64,000 nt of DNA, taken from Paraphoma chrysanthemicola (taxonomy: Eukaryota; Ascomycota; Dothideomycetes; Pleosporales; Phaeosphaeriaceae). This document shows, one piece after another, positions 42,301-53,400 of the stretch; positions within the stretch are counted from its first letter, which is position 1; the number at the start of each line of letters is the position of its first letter. The notes below the pieces were generated by a model. It did not search any database, was not told where the DNA came from, and saw nothing but the letters and a program-made list of their open reading frames with translations. Both the position numbers and the translations under genes were made by a program. Where the stretch lies: contig JAGMWG010000027.1 of assembly GCA_020744225.1 (NCBI GenBank), positions 310,001 through 374,000 on the forward strand, written 5' to 3'.

Positions 42301-45189
42301 GACGGTGGCAGGTCTGGCGCCACATCAGGACGAGAGGCCGCTCTGATCGCAATTGGCTCGGATGGCTTCTCGGAAGACGTCAGCCTGGTGCTGGCCAGGC
42401 GTTCGGCGATGGCGCCCTTTTGATTGTTCTCCACGGTCAGCATGGCTGGCTTCACCTTTCCCTGGCTGATGTCGATTGTCGCGTCCGCCAGGTTCGACTT
42501 GACCACGGCAGCCTTTCCACCGAAGCTGATCTGCCGGAGAAACCAATTCCCAGGCCGGGGCTTAGCATCGTGATTAGCTGCTATCGTAGCACGCGAACTT
42601 GCTGCAGTCGTTAATTTTACCTCTCTTTGCGGTGAGTGCGCTCTACTCGGAATGGGAGAAGGACGCGGTGTGGATCGCGTAGACTTCCGCTGGTCCTGAG
42701 AGTCGCCAGAGCCGTCTCGTCGGTGTATGCTTGGACGACTCATTTCGGCGCTGTTTCTGGCGCGAGCCTTTTGTCGCTGTCTGACGTCGGCTCTTGGTAG
42801 GCCAGGGACTCGTTGGTCGGGAAACTGGTGCGAAGTGATCAGTGGAGAGTGGCTCTCAATTTCTTTGGATCGCTCTCGCATCAGCTGATGGAATGTGGCA
42901 TCCGGCGGTGGTCGTGCAGTCTTGGCAAATGATCGGCCATTACTGCGGAGCGAGGTGGACAAATACGAGCCTTTGGACGTCTCTGGGGATCCGTTGAGAT
43001 GAGAATCGCTCCTTCTGCGCTGAGTCTGCATGCCTGATGCCTCCATCAGCGGGGAGAAGATGCTATCGTCGTATGCTTCCATCCACGCTTTGGTCGCTGC
43101 ACTCTTCTCATCGAGCTGATCCTCGGCATACTCCCGGTCACCGCGCGAAGAGTATGAACCCGTTGCGTTCTTGGACGCGATCAAGAGCTCTTGCTTATGC
43201 GAGCTCTCCGCATGAGATACCGCCAAGCCTCGATGTATGTGGTGTGGATACATGGGGTCCTCTTCCAGATACGGCAGTGCAATGTCTCCGAGCTCGTTCT
43301 CCAGAACGCCCATCATCTGTAGCTCATAGAGGCGACACCGTAGAGCAAAGATCCGGCCTTTCTTGCGCGAACGCTTCACGATCCTGTCGGCCTTCCTCGG
43401 CCTCGTCAGCTCGAAAATAGCATCTGAGGTGCCGGTCCAAAACGAAACGTCCGCCCAGTACGGCATTGCAAACCTCCAATCCTCTAGGGAATCTGACGCT
43501 GATCTGCCTGTATGAGGCAGCACTGACTGCATGGGAGCCGCAAATGGTGTGTGCGTCATTGAGCCTAGCAGAGACTCGTACTGTCGAGGCGTCTTCTCGT
43601 CGGCTTCGAGAGGGGGCTTCACATGCCCGCCTCTTTCCTGCGCACGCTGTCGGCTTTCAGAGTCTAGTGCGGAGATCGAGCGTGGTGTTCTGTACTTGAA
43701 CAGTGGCACTGAGTGCAAGGGCATTGGCGACAAGCACACGAGGTCGATGCCTATGCCTGACCCCATCAAGGTATCTGTAGTCAGCTTGAGCATGTTGTAG
43801 TCAACTTCGAAGACGCCAGTACCCGGCGTTACAACGATGACGGAGATGCCGGTGCGTACAAGATCGCGATCGATGTAGTCCTTGGCGAACTGAGCTGCCG
43901 CGAGGTTGATGGCCTCGAGTATGTTACCCTGACTGGCAGAGGAGGGCCTACCTGCAATGACAGTGCCGTTGGGTGATGACTCTTTGTTCGCTGAGCCGAC
44001 GTGCACGCTCTGGGTCGATGACTTGGGCACGATGGACACTTCTCGGAGGAACGTCCTGAATTCCTTTTTCAACTGATAGAGGATATTGATCCAGTCGCCA
44101 CTAGCCATATCGCTGACCACAACCCGGTAGTAGTCCCGCGAGCGCTCCAAGGCCGGCATAGAGTCGTTCCTACTCGTCGCGCCCAGTGCCCCGTCAGAGA
44201 CGAATCCCTCGTGCTCCATTCGCGTGAAGAGTATGATGGTGACCAAGTGCCGTGCATTGATCTTCAGCCATCGTTTGAACAGTTCTGGTAGGAACCCGCC
44301 TACAACCTTGTTGAACATTATCTCGCCGGCGCCTTCTGCATCAAAGTCCCACATCTCCTTGGACATTTGGATGAAGAGGACGTAGCGGGCGGACTCGCTA
44401 CGAAAGACGGGCTTGGTCCTTGATGAGAAGTAGCCAGAGTGGACTGACTGCCCGTGGATGTAAATGTGCTTGATGGTAGCTTTAATGGTGCCCATGAACA
44501 AGAGTTTCTGGCCCTTGTAGACGGTTCTCTTACTGAGCTCTGATATGGCCAGGCGCCACATGTCAGCACGCGCAAGGTACTCATCGCGGAAGACGAGCTC
44601 TACGTGATGAGCCTCATGCTTCTCCTCATCAGCCTGCGCGAGTCAGCCTGGAATTGCAGGGGCAGAACGGGATCAATACCTCGGCCACGATGACCTGCAT
44701 GCGGTTGCGAAAGCCAAACACCTTGGCAATTCGCTCTGAGATGGACACGTGAAGGTTCGCATACTTGGACCTGAGGTCCGCCGGAAGCGCTGTGACGGCG
44801 AACACGTAGGCTTTGTCCACATCCGTCTCACGTCCGCCGGGAATGACAGTACCATTCTCTTCGACGGTCAGAGTCATCGATCCGCGACGACTCTTCTTGG
44901 GAGTGCCGTCGCCGGCTGCATCTCCAGCACTTGTGTCCGGGGCCGTGTGCGTCTTCGCAGGCGCCTTGAAATCGCGGACAGAGGTGCCAGACTCGCCTGA
45001 TACGATCTGCAGCAGTGTGCCAGGCGCCGTGGGCAACTCGGGAAATTTATCTCCATTGAACACAATGTCGTCTCGCGAGAAGTTGTCGTCGTGCGTCCAC
45101 AGCGTGCAGATCTTTTGTATTCTTGTTGATTTCATGCTAGACATGCTTGACAACCCGCACAACACGCCAAGTTGGATGGAATTTGGCAC
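39354..45189 (-). CDS. IML1: SEACIT/GATOR1 subunit Iml1 (DEPDC5 homologue)
   Basis: Two exons, 44680-45189 and 39354-44633, about 1929 residues if the first Met is used. The N-terminal domain has LWTHDDNFSRDDIVFNGDKFPELP, followed by a FGFRNRMQVIVAEVADEEKHEAHHVELVFRD-type block spanning the intron, and the DEPDC5-type SHEN region: FMGTIKATIKHIYIHG...SARYVLFIQMSKEMWDFD and FLPELFKRWLKINARHLVTIILFTR. A DEP domain (FLGFDLVNWLLSNFKEIETRDEAVELGNELMSKGLF) lies near residue 1380-1440, and the C-terminal domain (YHIRIDWMNVTAKLIEDAIVTWATSVEKYGLKLVEVP) follows. Iml1 is the catalytic subunit of the GAP for Gtr1 (RagA/B) and represses TORC1 on nitrogen starvation. The true start may be in an upstream exon: homologues have a basic Ser-rich leader I do not find here. 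Confidence 0.92.
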
Positions 45190-45835
45190 ACGCAGACCAT
45201 CAATTCAGGAGCCCATATTCACTGACAAACGATATAGCGAAGCAGATGTGTTCATGCGGGCTAGTTGGGACACGCTCGTAAGTCTATGGAGACGAATGGA
45301 TGGTGAGCCGCGGCCTCCACTTGCGACTAAAGATGTGGCAGGGTTCATGGAGCCGTGCCAAGCCAGCAGACACGTGATAGCGTGTTTCGGTCACACTAGC
45401 GCCAACGCATAGGTACCAAATACTGCCACTGCCCCGCAGCTTTCTGCTCTTGGTCATCAACACCACGCGGCAAGCATGCACTACCTTTGCAGTACTAGGT
45501 AACGGACTGATTGTACTAGCGCAGATGGCCAGCTGTGTATCAGACCGACGCTGGTCGATGCGACTAGTTGACGGTTCTGATCTCAGCATCGCTGGCTGTT
45601 GCAGCGATACCAAAGCGGAAACGCAGAGGTTTAGCGAGAGCGTTCCGTGATCCATTTCGTTACCAGCACCGCACTCTTGTCTTTGAAAGATCTCTTGGGT
45701 ACACCGGAGGTATCCAGCCCTGAATATGATCTAATTCGGAAACAACACCTAACCAACCTCGCGATAGTGACTCACAAGTGGGACCTTGACGCGAACGATG
45801 AAGCTCCCTAAGCGCCTGGCCATAGACACCGCGTG
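45190..45835. other. Intergenic region upstream of IML1
   Basis: About 650 bases that must include the IML1 promoter and perhaps an unrecognised first exon. No protein signature found in either strand. Confidence 0.45.
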
Positions 45836-46086
45836 TCGGTGATTGATACTGCATCGTCAGTCCCTGATACCAGCTTTGCTGGTGATTGATACCGCTCGTC
45901 GGTGAATGATACTAGCTTTGCTCGTGAAAGATATCGCTTGTCGATGATCGATTCCAGACCGTCTGGTGATGAGACCGCTCGTCGATGAATGAAACTAGTT
46001 TGTCTAGTGATGAGACCGCTTGTCGGTGCACGATGCCGCTTGTGGCGCCGATACTGCATCGTCAGGACTGATACCGCATTGTCGGT
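45836..46086 (+). repeat. Degenerate 41-42-base minisatellite with palindromic cores
   Basis: About six units, each starting GTCGGTGA or GTCGATGA, at 45857, 45899, 45941, 45982 and 46023, with half units at 45836 and 46062. Unit lengths are 42, 42, 41, 41 and 39 bases. Each full unit is itself two diverged copies of a roughly 20-21-base motif that ends GATACCGCTT or similar. The central units contain hairpins: ACCAGC-TTT-GCTGGT (45870-45884), ACTAGC-TTT-GCTCGT with one mismatch (45912-45926), CCAGA-CCG-TCTGG (45955-45967) and ACTAG-TTTGT-CTAGT (45995-46009). The minus strand is open through the array (45808-46200) and would give seven-residue repeats such as KLVSFTD / KLVSGTD. Confidence 0.85.
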
Positions 46087-46534
46087 CTTTGTAGCATAGT
46101 AACAATCTAAACGTCTTTTGCGGCACCTGTCGACACACTGCGTGATTGCCCCAGTCTTCATGTCGTGCTCGCAATGACGCTCACCACTTACCAAAGCCAT
46201 GCTGTCCTAACAACATAGCGGCGCGGGTGCCTTGGACGACGTCTTCCTGACCACTGTTCAACACGAGTAATGACAGGAAGTCTGTGCTTCTGTCGCCGCA
46301 TGATTGCAGCTCGCGTTGGCCACAGATATTGCACATGTAGAGAACGGCGTCTTCATCCGAGTATGGCATTCGTAGTTGTTGGAGGATCTCTTCTGCTCGC
46401 ATTAAGCTTTGGAATTGGAGGGAACTCTATTGGTCTTTGCTATGTGATATGTGGCTCTGTATCCAGAACTTGCAACACGCCGAGCAGAGCTTTGGAATAG
46501 AGACATTGTATATGGGCAGCCTTAACAGACTTCC
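46087..46534. other. Intergenic region, no gene seen
   Basis: About 450 bases between the minisatellite and the caleosin stop. A 73-residue minus-strand frame (46181-46402) has two Cys pairs but no recognisable fold, and I do not call it. Confidence 0.45.
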
Positions 46535-47399
46535 CTAGTTGGATTGCTGAGACCGCTGTATCGCGATCTTCTCAAATATAGAGCCATCGAAGACGCCTAG
46601 AATATCGTTCCTCTGGAGCCTGCCATCTTCGGGCCAGAGGAGGATGTACAGTGCAATCCCTTGGATTGGTCAGCATCGTTATCTAATGCCATAAAGACCG
46701 AGGCTTACACTCTAATCCACCAGCAAACCAACCGAACCAGTCGTTCGCACAGCACTGGCCTGCCCACACATTGTATAGCGTTCTCAGTGTCAGATGGTCC
46801 TTTCCCTCTCCGTACTTGGTGAAAATAGCATCGAACCGGCGCATGTCGATTTCTGCATCCATGTCATAAGTAGCAGTAGTGCTCCCATGCCTGCTCCGGA
46901 CGATATTGTCGAGCCTGATGGCAAAAAGAGGATGTGGAATCCAGCCCGATTGAGTCACGTACGATGAACATAGTGCCATACTGACAGCAGCCCAAAGACA
47001 GAGCGCAATGTGAAACCCTAGCTTGCGGAATCCTGTGTAAATGTCCCAGGGATAGACCAGGCCGTCGTGATCGGCATCCCAGAAGTCGCAATGACGCCGC
47101 AGGGCACTGCGCTTGCTGTTCGGTTCTCGGAGCAGTTCTTTACCTTTGCAGGTATCCGTTGGCTCACGCTCTGCAGCTAGTGATGCCTTTGCTCGCTTGG
47201 GCTCTCCTGTCACGCCATCGTGACACATGCTCACGTCTTTTCTGTTTAAAGCATCGTCGGTGTGTTCTTTCCTCCTCGTGGAAGTATTGTCGGCAAAAGT
47301 CTTTGAATAACTGGTCCAACTCGGACATGTTGCCCGTTCCTTGCGTGGTTTTGTCAAAACATGTCCGCCTTTGGCCGTCTGTGGAATAGCAACATGCAT
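46535..47399 (-). CDS. Caleosin (peroxygenase family)
   Basis: Two exons, 46709-47399 and 46535-46659, up to 271 residues. The calcium-binding EF-hand is DADHDGLVYPWD, preceded by the His of RRHCDFWDADHDG; the second conserved haem-coordinating His is in VRSRHGSTTATYD. A hydrophobic segment (FHIALCLWAAVSMALCSSYV) stands where caleosins embed in the lipid droplet, followed by SGWIPHPLF. The C-terminal part (YILLWPEDGRLQRNDILGVFDGSIFEKIA) is recovered only after splicing at GTAAGC. Caleosins bind lipid-droplet or ER membranes and, as haem peroxygenases, oxidise fatty acids using hydroperoxides. The start is uncertain: Met at 47399 or Met at 47228 (214 residues); the N-terminal 110 residues are basic and not conserved. 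Confidence 0.78.
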
Positions 47400-48208
47400 C
47401 GCAGCAGATGATCATTTGACGTCCAAAGTAAGAGAAAAACAGCATCCAGGCTTGTGAGTACGATTGCTCCATCGCACGCGACATACCAAACAACCTTGAA
47501 AGTCGTCGCTCGGACCTCACCGCTGGGAATGACATTCAACTGACGTATCTCTTGGCACAGGTGCTCGAAAGGGAATGCTCGTGTTTGCTACTGATTCTTG
47601 CTTTCTATGCAGGTTTACCAGTCAGCAATTGCGGAGACTGTCTTTGCTATGCTGTGGGTACATTCTCCGTGTCTCCGACTTTGCATCGTGAAACCGAGAC
47701 TTCCAGGTTCACCATTATGCCCTGTCTCCAGCAGCATCATGTTACTGGCTTCTCTAACTGCTGTATGCATATGTAGCGATCATGACGGAGATGTCAGCCA
47801 GATAGGCACCACGCCATTCCATGTCGACAAGCTCGGGCCCACGGTGTCACTCCAGGCATGTAAGTATGACGTAACATAACCAAGGGCGGTCTCTTGAACC
47901 CAGCGAAGGTGGGATAGCAGCGTGCGAAAACGTGCAGGCGCTGCTTTCCAAATGTGTTGTCTCTAGCTCAGTCTGGACGAACTCTCGAACGTGGCGTCAA
48001 ACACCCCACGTGCCAATGTGCCGCTTGGCCCACTTATCAGAGTCTGTCAAGTGCGGGGTCACGAGAGCCGCATGCGCTTCACGCGAATATCCGCGCGACT
48101 CAGTCTGCTCAAATGTCTTTTTTGTGTATATATTACAACTACATGTGGAAATGTCACAAACAAAGCAGTAATTCCCGCTTCCTTTGAATCTAGCGAGGGG
48201 CCACAACC
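47400..48208. other. Intergenic region, no gene seen
   Basis: About 800 bases holding the caleosin promoter and the flank of the tRNA gene. The open frames have no recognisable similarity. Confidence 0.5.
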
Positions 48209-48295
48209 GGTCTAATAGTGTAGTGGTTATCACTCTGGATTTTGATTGAACATCAAATGCTTCCAGTAACCCCAGTTCGAATCTGGGTTAGACCT
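48209..48295 (+). tRNA. tRNA-Gln (anticodon TTG) with 15-base intron
   Basis: The acceptor stem GGTCTAA pairs with TTAGACC. The D arm has AGTGGTT, and the anticodon stem CTGGA pairs with TCCAG. The anticodon TTG (48242-48244) decodes CAA. An intron of 15 bases (48246-48260) begins one base after the anticodon, the standard eukaryotic position, leaving a 72-base mature tRNA. The T loop is GTTCGAATC. A TTTT pol III terminator follows at 48299-48302. Confidence 0.95.
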
Positions 48296-48657
48296 CTATT
48301 TTGCCGACTTATCTTCTGCGGACGGATCTGTTGGCGCAGCACATGGCTTTTTTTTGGGCAGGATGCTACCAGTGTAGGGTGTGGGATGCATAGGACAAGA
48401 AAACAATTTGGCTGACTGATCGATAACACAACTTCATATCTGCTTTTTTTTGGCACCATACCTTGTCGAAGCACCACCATGTATGACCAGGATGAGAGCA
48501 TGGAACAATCGCCCAGATATCCCTGATCATTGCAGTGCAAGGCCGACAGACACCGCACACCACAATGTTGGGCTCGGCTCAGCGTCATTAGAGTATATGT
48601 ATAAGTTCCAGGTTCGTGGACGTGAAGGTGGGTACATCCATTGACAGCGGTTGCCCA
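48296..48657. other. Intergenic region between tRNA-Gln and ALG2
   Basis: About 360 bases. It contains T8 and T8-type runs near 48349 and 48445, and should include the ALG2 3' untranslated region. No gene seen. Confidence 0.45.
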
Positions 48658-50107
48658 TCACTCATGATCTGTCTGCTTCAGCGCAAAAACCAAACTCGCA
48701 GCTCCCAGAGCGCCCATGAAACCAAAACCTAGCACGACCGCAGCAAGAGAGACGGGCGCCGGCCGCACGTCCTGCTGGAGCATGGTCTGTATTGCCGCAT
48801 CTAGGCGCTCGCCCATTTTGTCCTTGGAGAACTCTGCAACTACGCGCAGCTTGCCCCATCTGCCCATCTCCTCCAGCCTCCGCTCCCCTTCTCCGTCCTC
48901 CAGGGCAACACGCATAACCTCGGTCCAGTCTTGCACCCTGCTCACGTCTCGCAGCCAGCCAGTCTGGCCGCTGACGACTGTCTCCGTGGGCCCGCCTTCG
49001 TTCGCGGCGAGCACGGGCGTCCCAGCAAGCATGGCTTCGAGCGGCACAATGCCAAAGTGTTCATTGCGGGGCGTGTAGACAAGAAGGCGCGACGTCGCCA
49101 GCAACGCTGCTTTGAACGCACTGGGGACAGAGTGCAGGAAAAGAACCGCGATGTCGTCCGGAACGCTCTGGGCAGAGATGACCGTCTTTGCCGTCGCGTG
49201 CTTCAGCTTGAGGGAATCGGCCAATTGGCAGAGTTCGGCGTATGTACTGGTGTTCTCTGGCACCCGCGGATCGTATCCGCCAGCGACGACGAGTCGGGCA
49301 TGGGAACGCTCGGTAGGCGAAAGCCCTGCGTACGCCTTGATTGCGAGCGCCACGTCCTTCTTCTGCTCGAAGCGGTTGATGCTGAGCAGTACCTTTTTGC
49401 CCGCCCACAGCGGCTGGCTGTCCATGGGGACATTACTGACGCTCGTGTCCACACAGGGATACACGACGGCGGGGTTGCGGTGCTTCAGGCTGGGAAATGC
49501 ATCGGCAAAGACGCTCCTGGTGAAGTTGCTGTTCACGACGATGCTATCGCTGCAGCCTGTGCTCCAGCTCTCGAGCGCGTCAAAAGGCGCGCGGTACAGT
49601 GTCTTCAGCCATCCACCCTTCTTCGCAAGCAGCTTGTCGGGGAAGTGGCAGTAGAAGATGACGGGGGCACGGGGCTGTAGCAGGCGCAGGAGAGGCACGC
49701 CGGCACTCAGCTGGTCGACAAAGAAGCTGGTGGGGGCGAGGCGGCGCAGCTCGTCGGAGAAGAGGGCGATGTGCAGGATCAGATGCACCTGGCGGAGGAT
49801 GGCACAGAGAATCGCGAAGCGGCCCAGAAGCGTTGGGGGGACGAGCGTGTTGCCGCGCACGCGCACGTCGAGGGTTCCTTTGCGCGGCGTCAGGATCAGG
49901 GTCAGGGTCAGGTGCAGCGGTGGGCGGTGGTCAGGTACCGTCGCGGGCCTCGTCGAAGCAGTGCTGCGGGTCGCAGTGCGACGTGAAGATGGTGACTTTG
50001 TGCCCGCGCCGCTGGAGCGCAACGGCGGCGTCGATGACCAGACGCTCTGCGCCGCCGATACCCAGGTCTGGATGGAGGAAGACGGTGTGCTGCTCCTGCG
50101 CGGCCAT
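48658..50107 (-). CDS. ALG2: Alpha-1,3/1,6-mannosyltransferase Alg2
   Basis: Two exons, 49939-50107 and 48658-49877, giving 462 residues. The N-terminus reads VFLHPDLGIGGAERLVIDAAVAL, the hallmark of Alg2, then LRLLQPRAPVIFYCHFPDKLLAKKG. The GT4 C-terminal domain has VVNSNFTRSVF, VVYPCVD, LLSINRFEQKKDVALAIKA, RLVVAGGYDPR and the EX7E donor motif in NEHFGIVPLEAM with NEGGPTETV. A C-terminal hydrophobic segment anchors it to the ER. Alg2 adds two mannoses to the dolichol-linked oligosaccharide on the cytosolic face of the ER in N-glycan assembly. The minus-strand frame stays open upstream to 50238, but that N-terminus is in the wrong register; splicing at GTACCT gives the conserved start. Confidence 0.95.
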
Positions 50108-50414
50108 GGCTGTGCAGAGACACGGTGTCGTCGATGCGGGAGCTCAAGGTACCTGATGAAACGTCCGAAAAGGCCTAGCGCCGTTCTTGCATGCAGGGCA
50201 GGTGCGTGGACACGAGTGAACGATGACCACGCCTGCACATGACACCAGAATAACCATCCTCTCTCACAGAGACGCCGCTTTCACGATTCTTGCGCAAGTT
50301 CTTGCAAACTGTGGACTGCGCCGAGCAGCAAACTTCGTGTCTCCATCGCTCATGATGCGGGCAGCCAGACACCAGCATCGTCCTTCGCCATAGTCCCCAC
50401 CGTGACCATCCACC
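50108..50414. promoter_or_regulatory. Divergent promoter region (ALG2 / VPS15)
   Basis: About 305 bases shared by two housekeeping genes. No TATA box seen. Confidence 0.45.
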
Positions 50415-53400
50415 ATGGGCCAAGGCTTCTCGCTCACCACGCTTTCGGCAGGGTCGGCCAACATCGACGTGCCTGAGCTGGCTGACCTGCAGTATGAGAA
50501 ATCGCTCGGTGCAGCCCGCTTCATGAAAGCCGTCCGTGCCCGGCACAAGGACGGACTCGTCGTGGCCCGGGTTGTCATGAAGCCATATGCGCAATTCAAC
50601 TTCCAGGTCTACGTCAAGCGTCTCCTCCGTAAGGTCTATGTAACCCGTGCAGTCAGGGTACGCTGACCAGCCCAGACGAGCGCAAGCTGCTGGCCGAGGT
50701 CCCGAATGCTTTGGCATATCACAGGATCATTGAAACGGCAGCTTGCGGTTACCTGGTGCGCCAGTACATCCACAGCTCTCTGTATGATCGCCTGAGGTAC
50801 TGTTCTCCCGAACCTGCCGCTCAACTGCCGGATTAACTTGAGCCAGTACTCGTCCGTTCCTCGAGGAGATTGAAAAAAAGTGGCTTTCCTTCCAGCTACT
50901 CTGTGCTGTCCGCGACTGCCACGCACGGGACATTTTCCACGGCGACATCAAGACGGAGAACATCCTCGTCACCTCCTGGAACTGGCTCTATCTTGCGGAC
51001 TTCTCCTCGTCCTATAAGCCTGCACACTTGCCCGAGGACAATCCCGCTGACTTTTCCTTCTACTTTGATCTCTCCGGGCGACGCACCTGCTATCTGGCGC
51101 CAGAACGTTTCCTTGCCTCTGGCCAGCAGCCCGAGGGAAAGGGGGACGTCAACTGGGCCATGGACATATTCAGTGTAGGCTGCGTCATCGCGGAGCTCTT
51201 CCTAGAGGCTCCCATCTTCTCCTTAAGCCAGCTGTTCAAGTATCGGCAGGGGGAGTACAATCCCGAGCATTCCCACTTGAGCAAAATTCAAGATCCCAAC
51301 GTCCGCGAGCTCATTATGCACATGATCCAGGTCGACCCCGACTCGCGAATGTCTGCTGATGACTATCTCATGCACTGGAAGGACAAGGTTTTCCCTGCGT
51401 ATTTCTACGGGTTCCTGCAACAGTACATGCACTCGATCACGGATCCTTCTTCAGGCCGCAAACCCGTCACCACTGGCGCCGAGCACCTGGGAGAACCCGA
51501 CGAAAGGATTGAGCAGATATACAACGATTATGACAAGATTTCGCATTTGCTCTCAACTGGCGGAGAACGTGCAGTTTCGAAGTCCTACCACCCTCCACCG
51601 AGGCCAAACGCACGCATCTTCCCACTCTTTGTCAACATACCAAACTACCAGCATCAAGTTTCGGCCACGCCAAGCCTCGCAATTGACGATGGAAACCTCA
51701 TATTCCTGACCATCGTTGTCTCCTGCTTACGAGGGACCGCCAGAGCGTCGGCCCGTGTTCGTGGCCTAGAGCTGCTCATGGCTTTTTCAGAACGCTTGAC
51801 AGACGAGGCCAAACTCGATCGGGTGGTTCCGTACGTAGCCCAGCTACTGACCGACAATTCGGAACAGGTCAAAATCGCAGCGCTGCGGACACTGACGCAG
51901 ATTCTGTCGATGGTTCAGGTCGTCTCGCCGCTCAATGCATACATCTTTCCCGAGTATGTCCTTCCGCGACTGGAGGCATATCTGCCCGACTCTGCTGCAC
52001 CGACCAGCGCGCTCGTGCGTATGCAATATGCATTTTGTATCGGCACATTGGCAACCACAGCCGCCAGATACCTCGACATGATTCAGGCGTTGAGGGCAGA
52101 AGGATCGTTGCCTGCAGCTGACCCGGAGACTGAGGATGACCTAAGTTCGTCTGCCCATCGCAATCAATTCGATTCAGATCGCCGAATACTACTCGAGGCT
52201 CTGGAGAAGCACACCAAGGCCCTGCTGACGGACACGGACGCTTCTGTCCGTCGAGCTATGCTGCGATCTGTCTCTGATCTGTGTGTGTTCTTCGGCAGTC
52301 CTCGAGCAAATGACGTGGTCCTCAGCCATCTCAACACGTACCTCAATGATCCCGACTGGTTGCTCAAGTGCGCATTTTTTGATGCCATCGTTGGAGTGGC
52401 AGTGTTTGTGGGCGGCGCGAGCCTGGAAGGATACATCCTGCCGCTCATGGTACAGGCCCTGACCGACCCCGAAGAGTTCGTTGTCGAGAAGGTCATACGC
52501 GCACTTGCCGCCATGGCTGAGCTGGGTCTATTCCAACGGTCAAAGACGTGGGAGCTGGTAGACATAGTTGCCCGTCTTACTATGCATCCTAATCTCTGGA
52601 TTCGTGAGGCCGCGGCGCAATTCATCTCCACTGCCTCAAAATACCTATCTGTTGCGGATCGGCATAGTATATTGGTGAACCTCATCAAACCGTATCTGAA
52701 GGTAGTCCCATCGGACTTCTCCGAACTGAGGATCCTCGAGTCCTTGAAAAGCCCGCTGACGAGGCTGTTGGTCGAGATGGCGTCGAACTGGGCGCTACAG
52801 GCACAAAAAGGCCTGTTCTGGGCACCCGCCCAGAAGCGGCAAACTTTCACGTTCGGCACTAACGAGGACAGTCTACCTTCTATATCAGGGCGAGAGCTAG
52901 ACCAAAAGATCTTGCAAAGACTGCCCAAGAACGAAGAAGATGAACTATGGCTGCGCAAGCTTCGCAACGCTGGGCTCGTGGCTGATGATGATTTCAAGCT
53001 TGTCGCACTGCGGGAATTCATCTGGAGAGTCAGCCACCGACGGCGCTCCGATAGTCTGAGTGCGCAGCCTGCCAAATTCAGTAACATTGTCGCTCTCAAA
53101 GATCTAGGGGTGAAGGCATTGACGGTGCTCTTTGACGACAATGTCCGTCAGACAGTAGAGGAGTCACGCAGCCCCGAGGCGCAACATGGCTCACAGCCAC
53201 GAACGATTCGCGATGCATTGCTTGATGCCTCTACCACTGAAGCGGATGCATTGGCTGAGCGGATGCCACGCATTGAGGGGCAAGCTGAACGCCTGGTGCG
53301 TGAGGAGGGTGGCTCGCGTCGAATACCGATCCCGTCGCGACCACTACCATCTTCTTCCTCATTGGACCCGCCTCCTGGCGGTTCGCCATCTTCTGAAACG

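Noticed and set aside
45836..46086. CRISPR array
   Set aside because: Units are contiguous and degenerate with no unique spacers, in a eukaryotic context; it is a minisatellite.
46181..46402. 73-residue frame with Cys pairs beside the minisatellite
   Set aside because: Cys spacing fits no zinc-binding family I know, and the frame is short enough to occur by chance.
48658..50238. Single 526-residue frame for ALG2 reading through to 50238
   Set aside because: Its first 125 residues are low-complexity and unlike Alg2; a spliced model using another register from 50107 gives the conserved HPDLGIGGAERL start.
50629..50656. Intron of 23-28 bases in VPS15 ending at GTGCAG or GTCAG
   Set aside because: Too short for a fungal intron and leaves extra residues; the acceptor at 50675 gives a 47-base intron with a CTGAC branch and the conserved HERKLLAEVPNAL.
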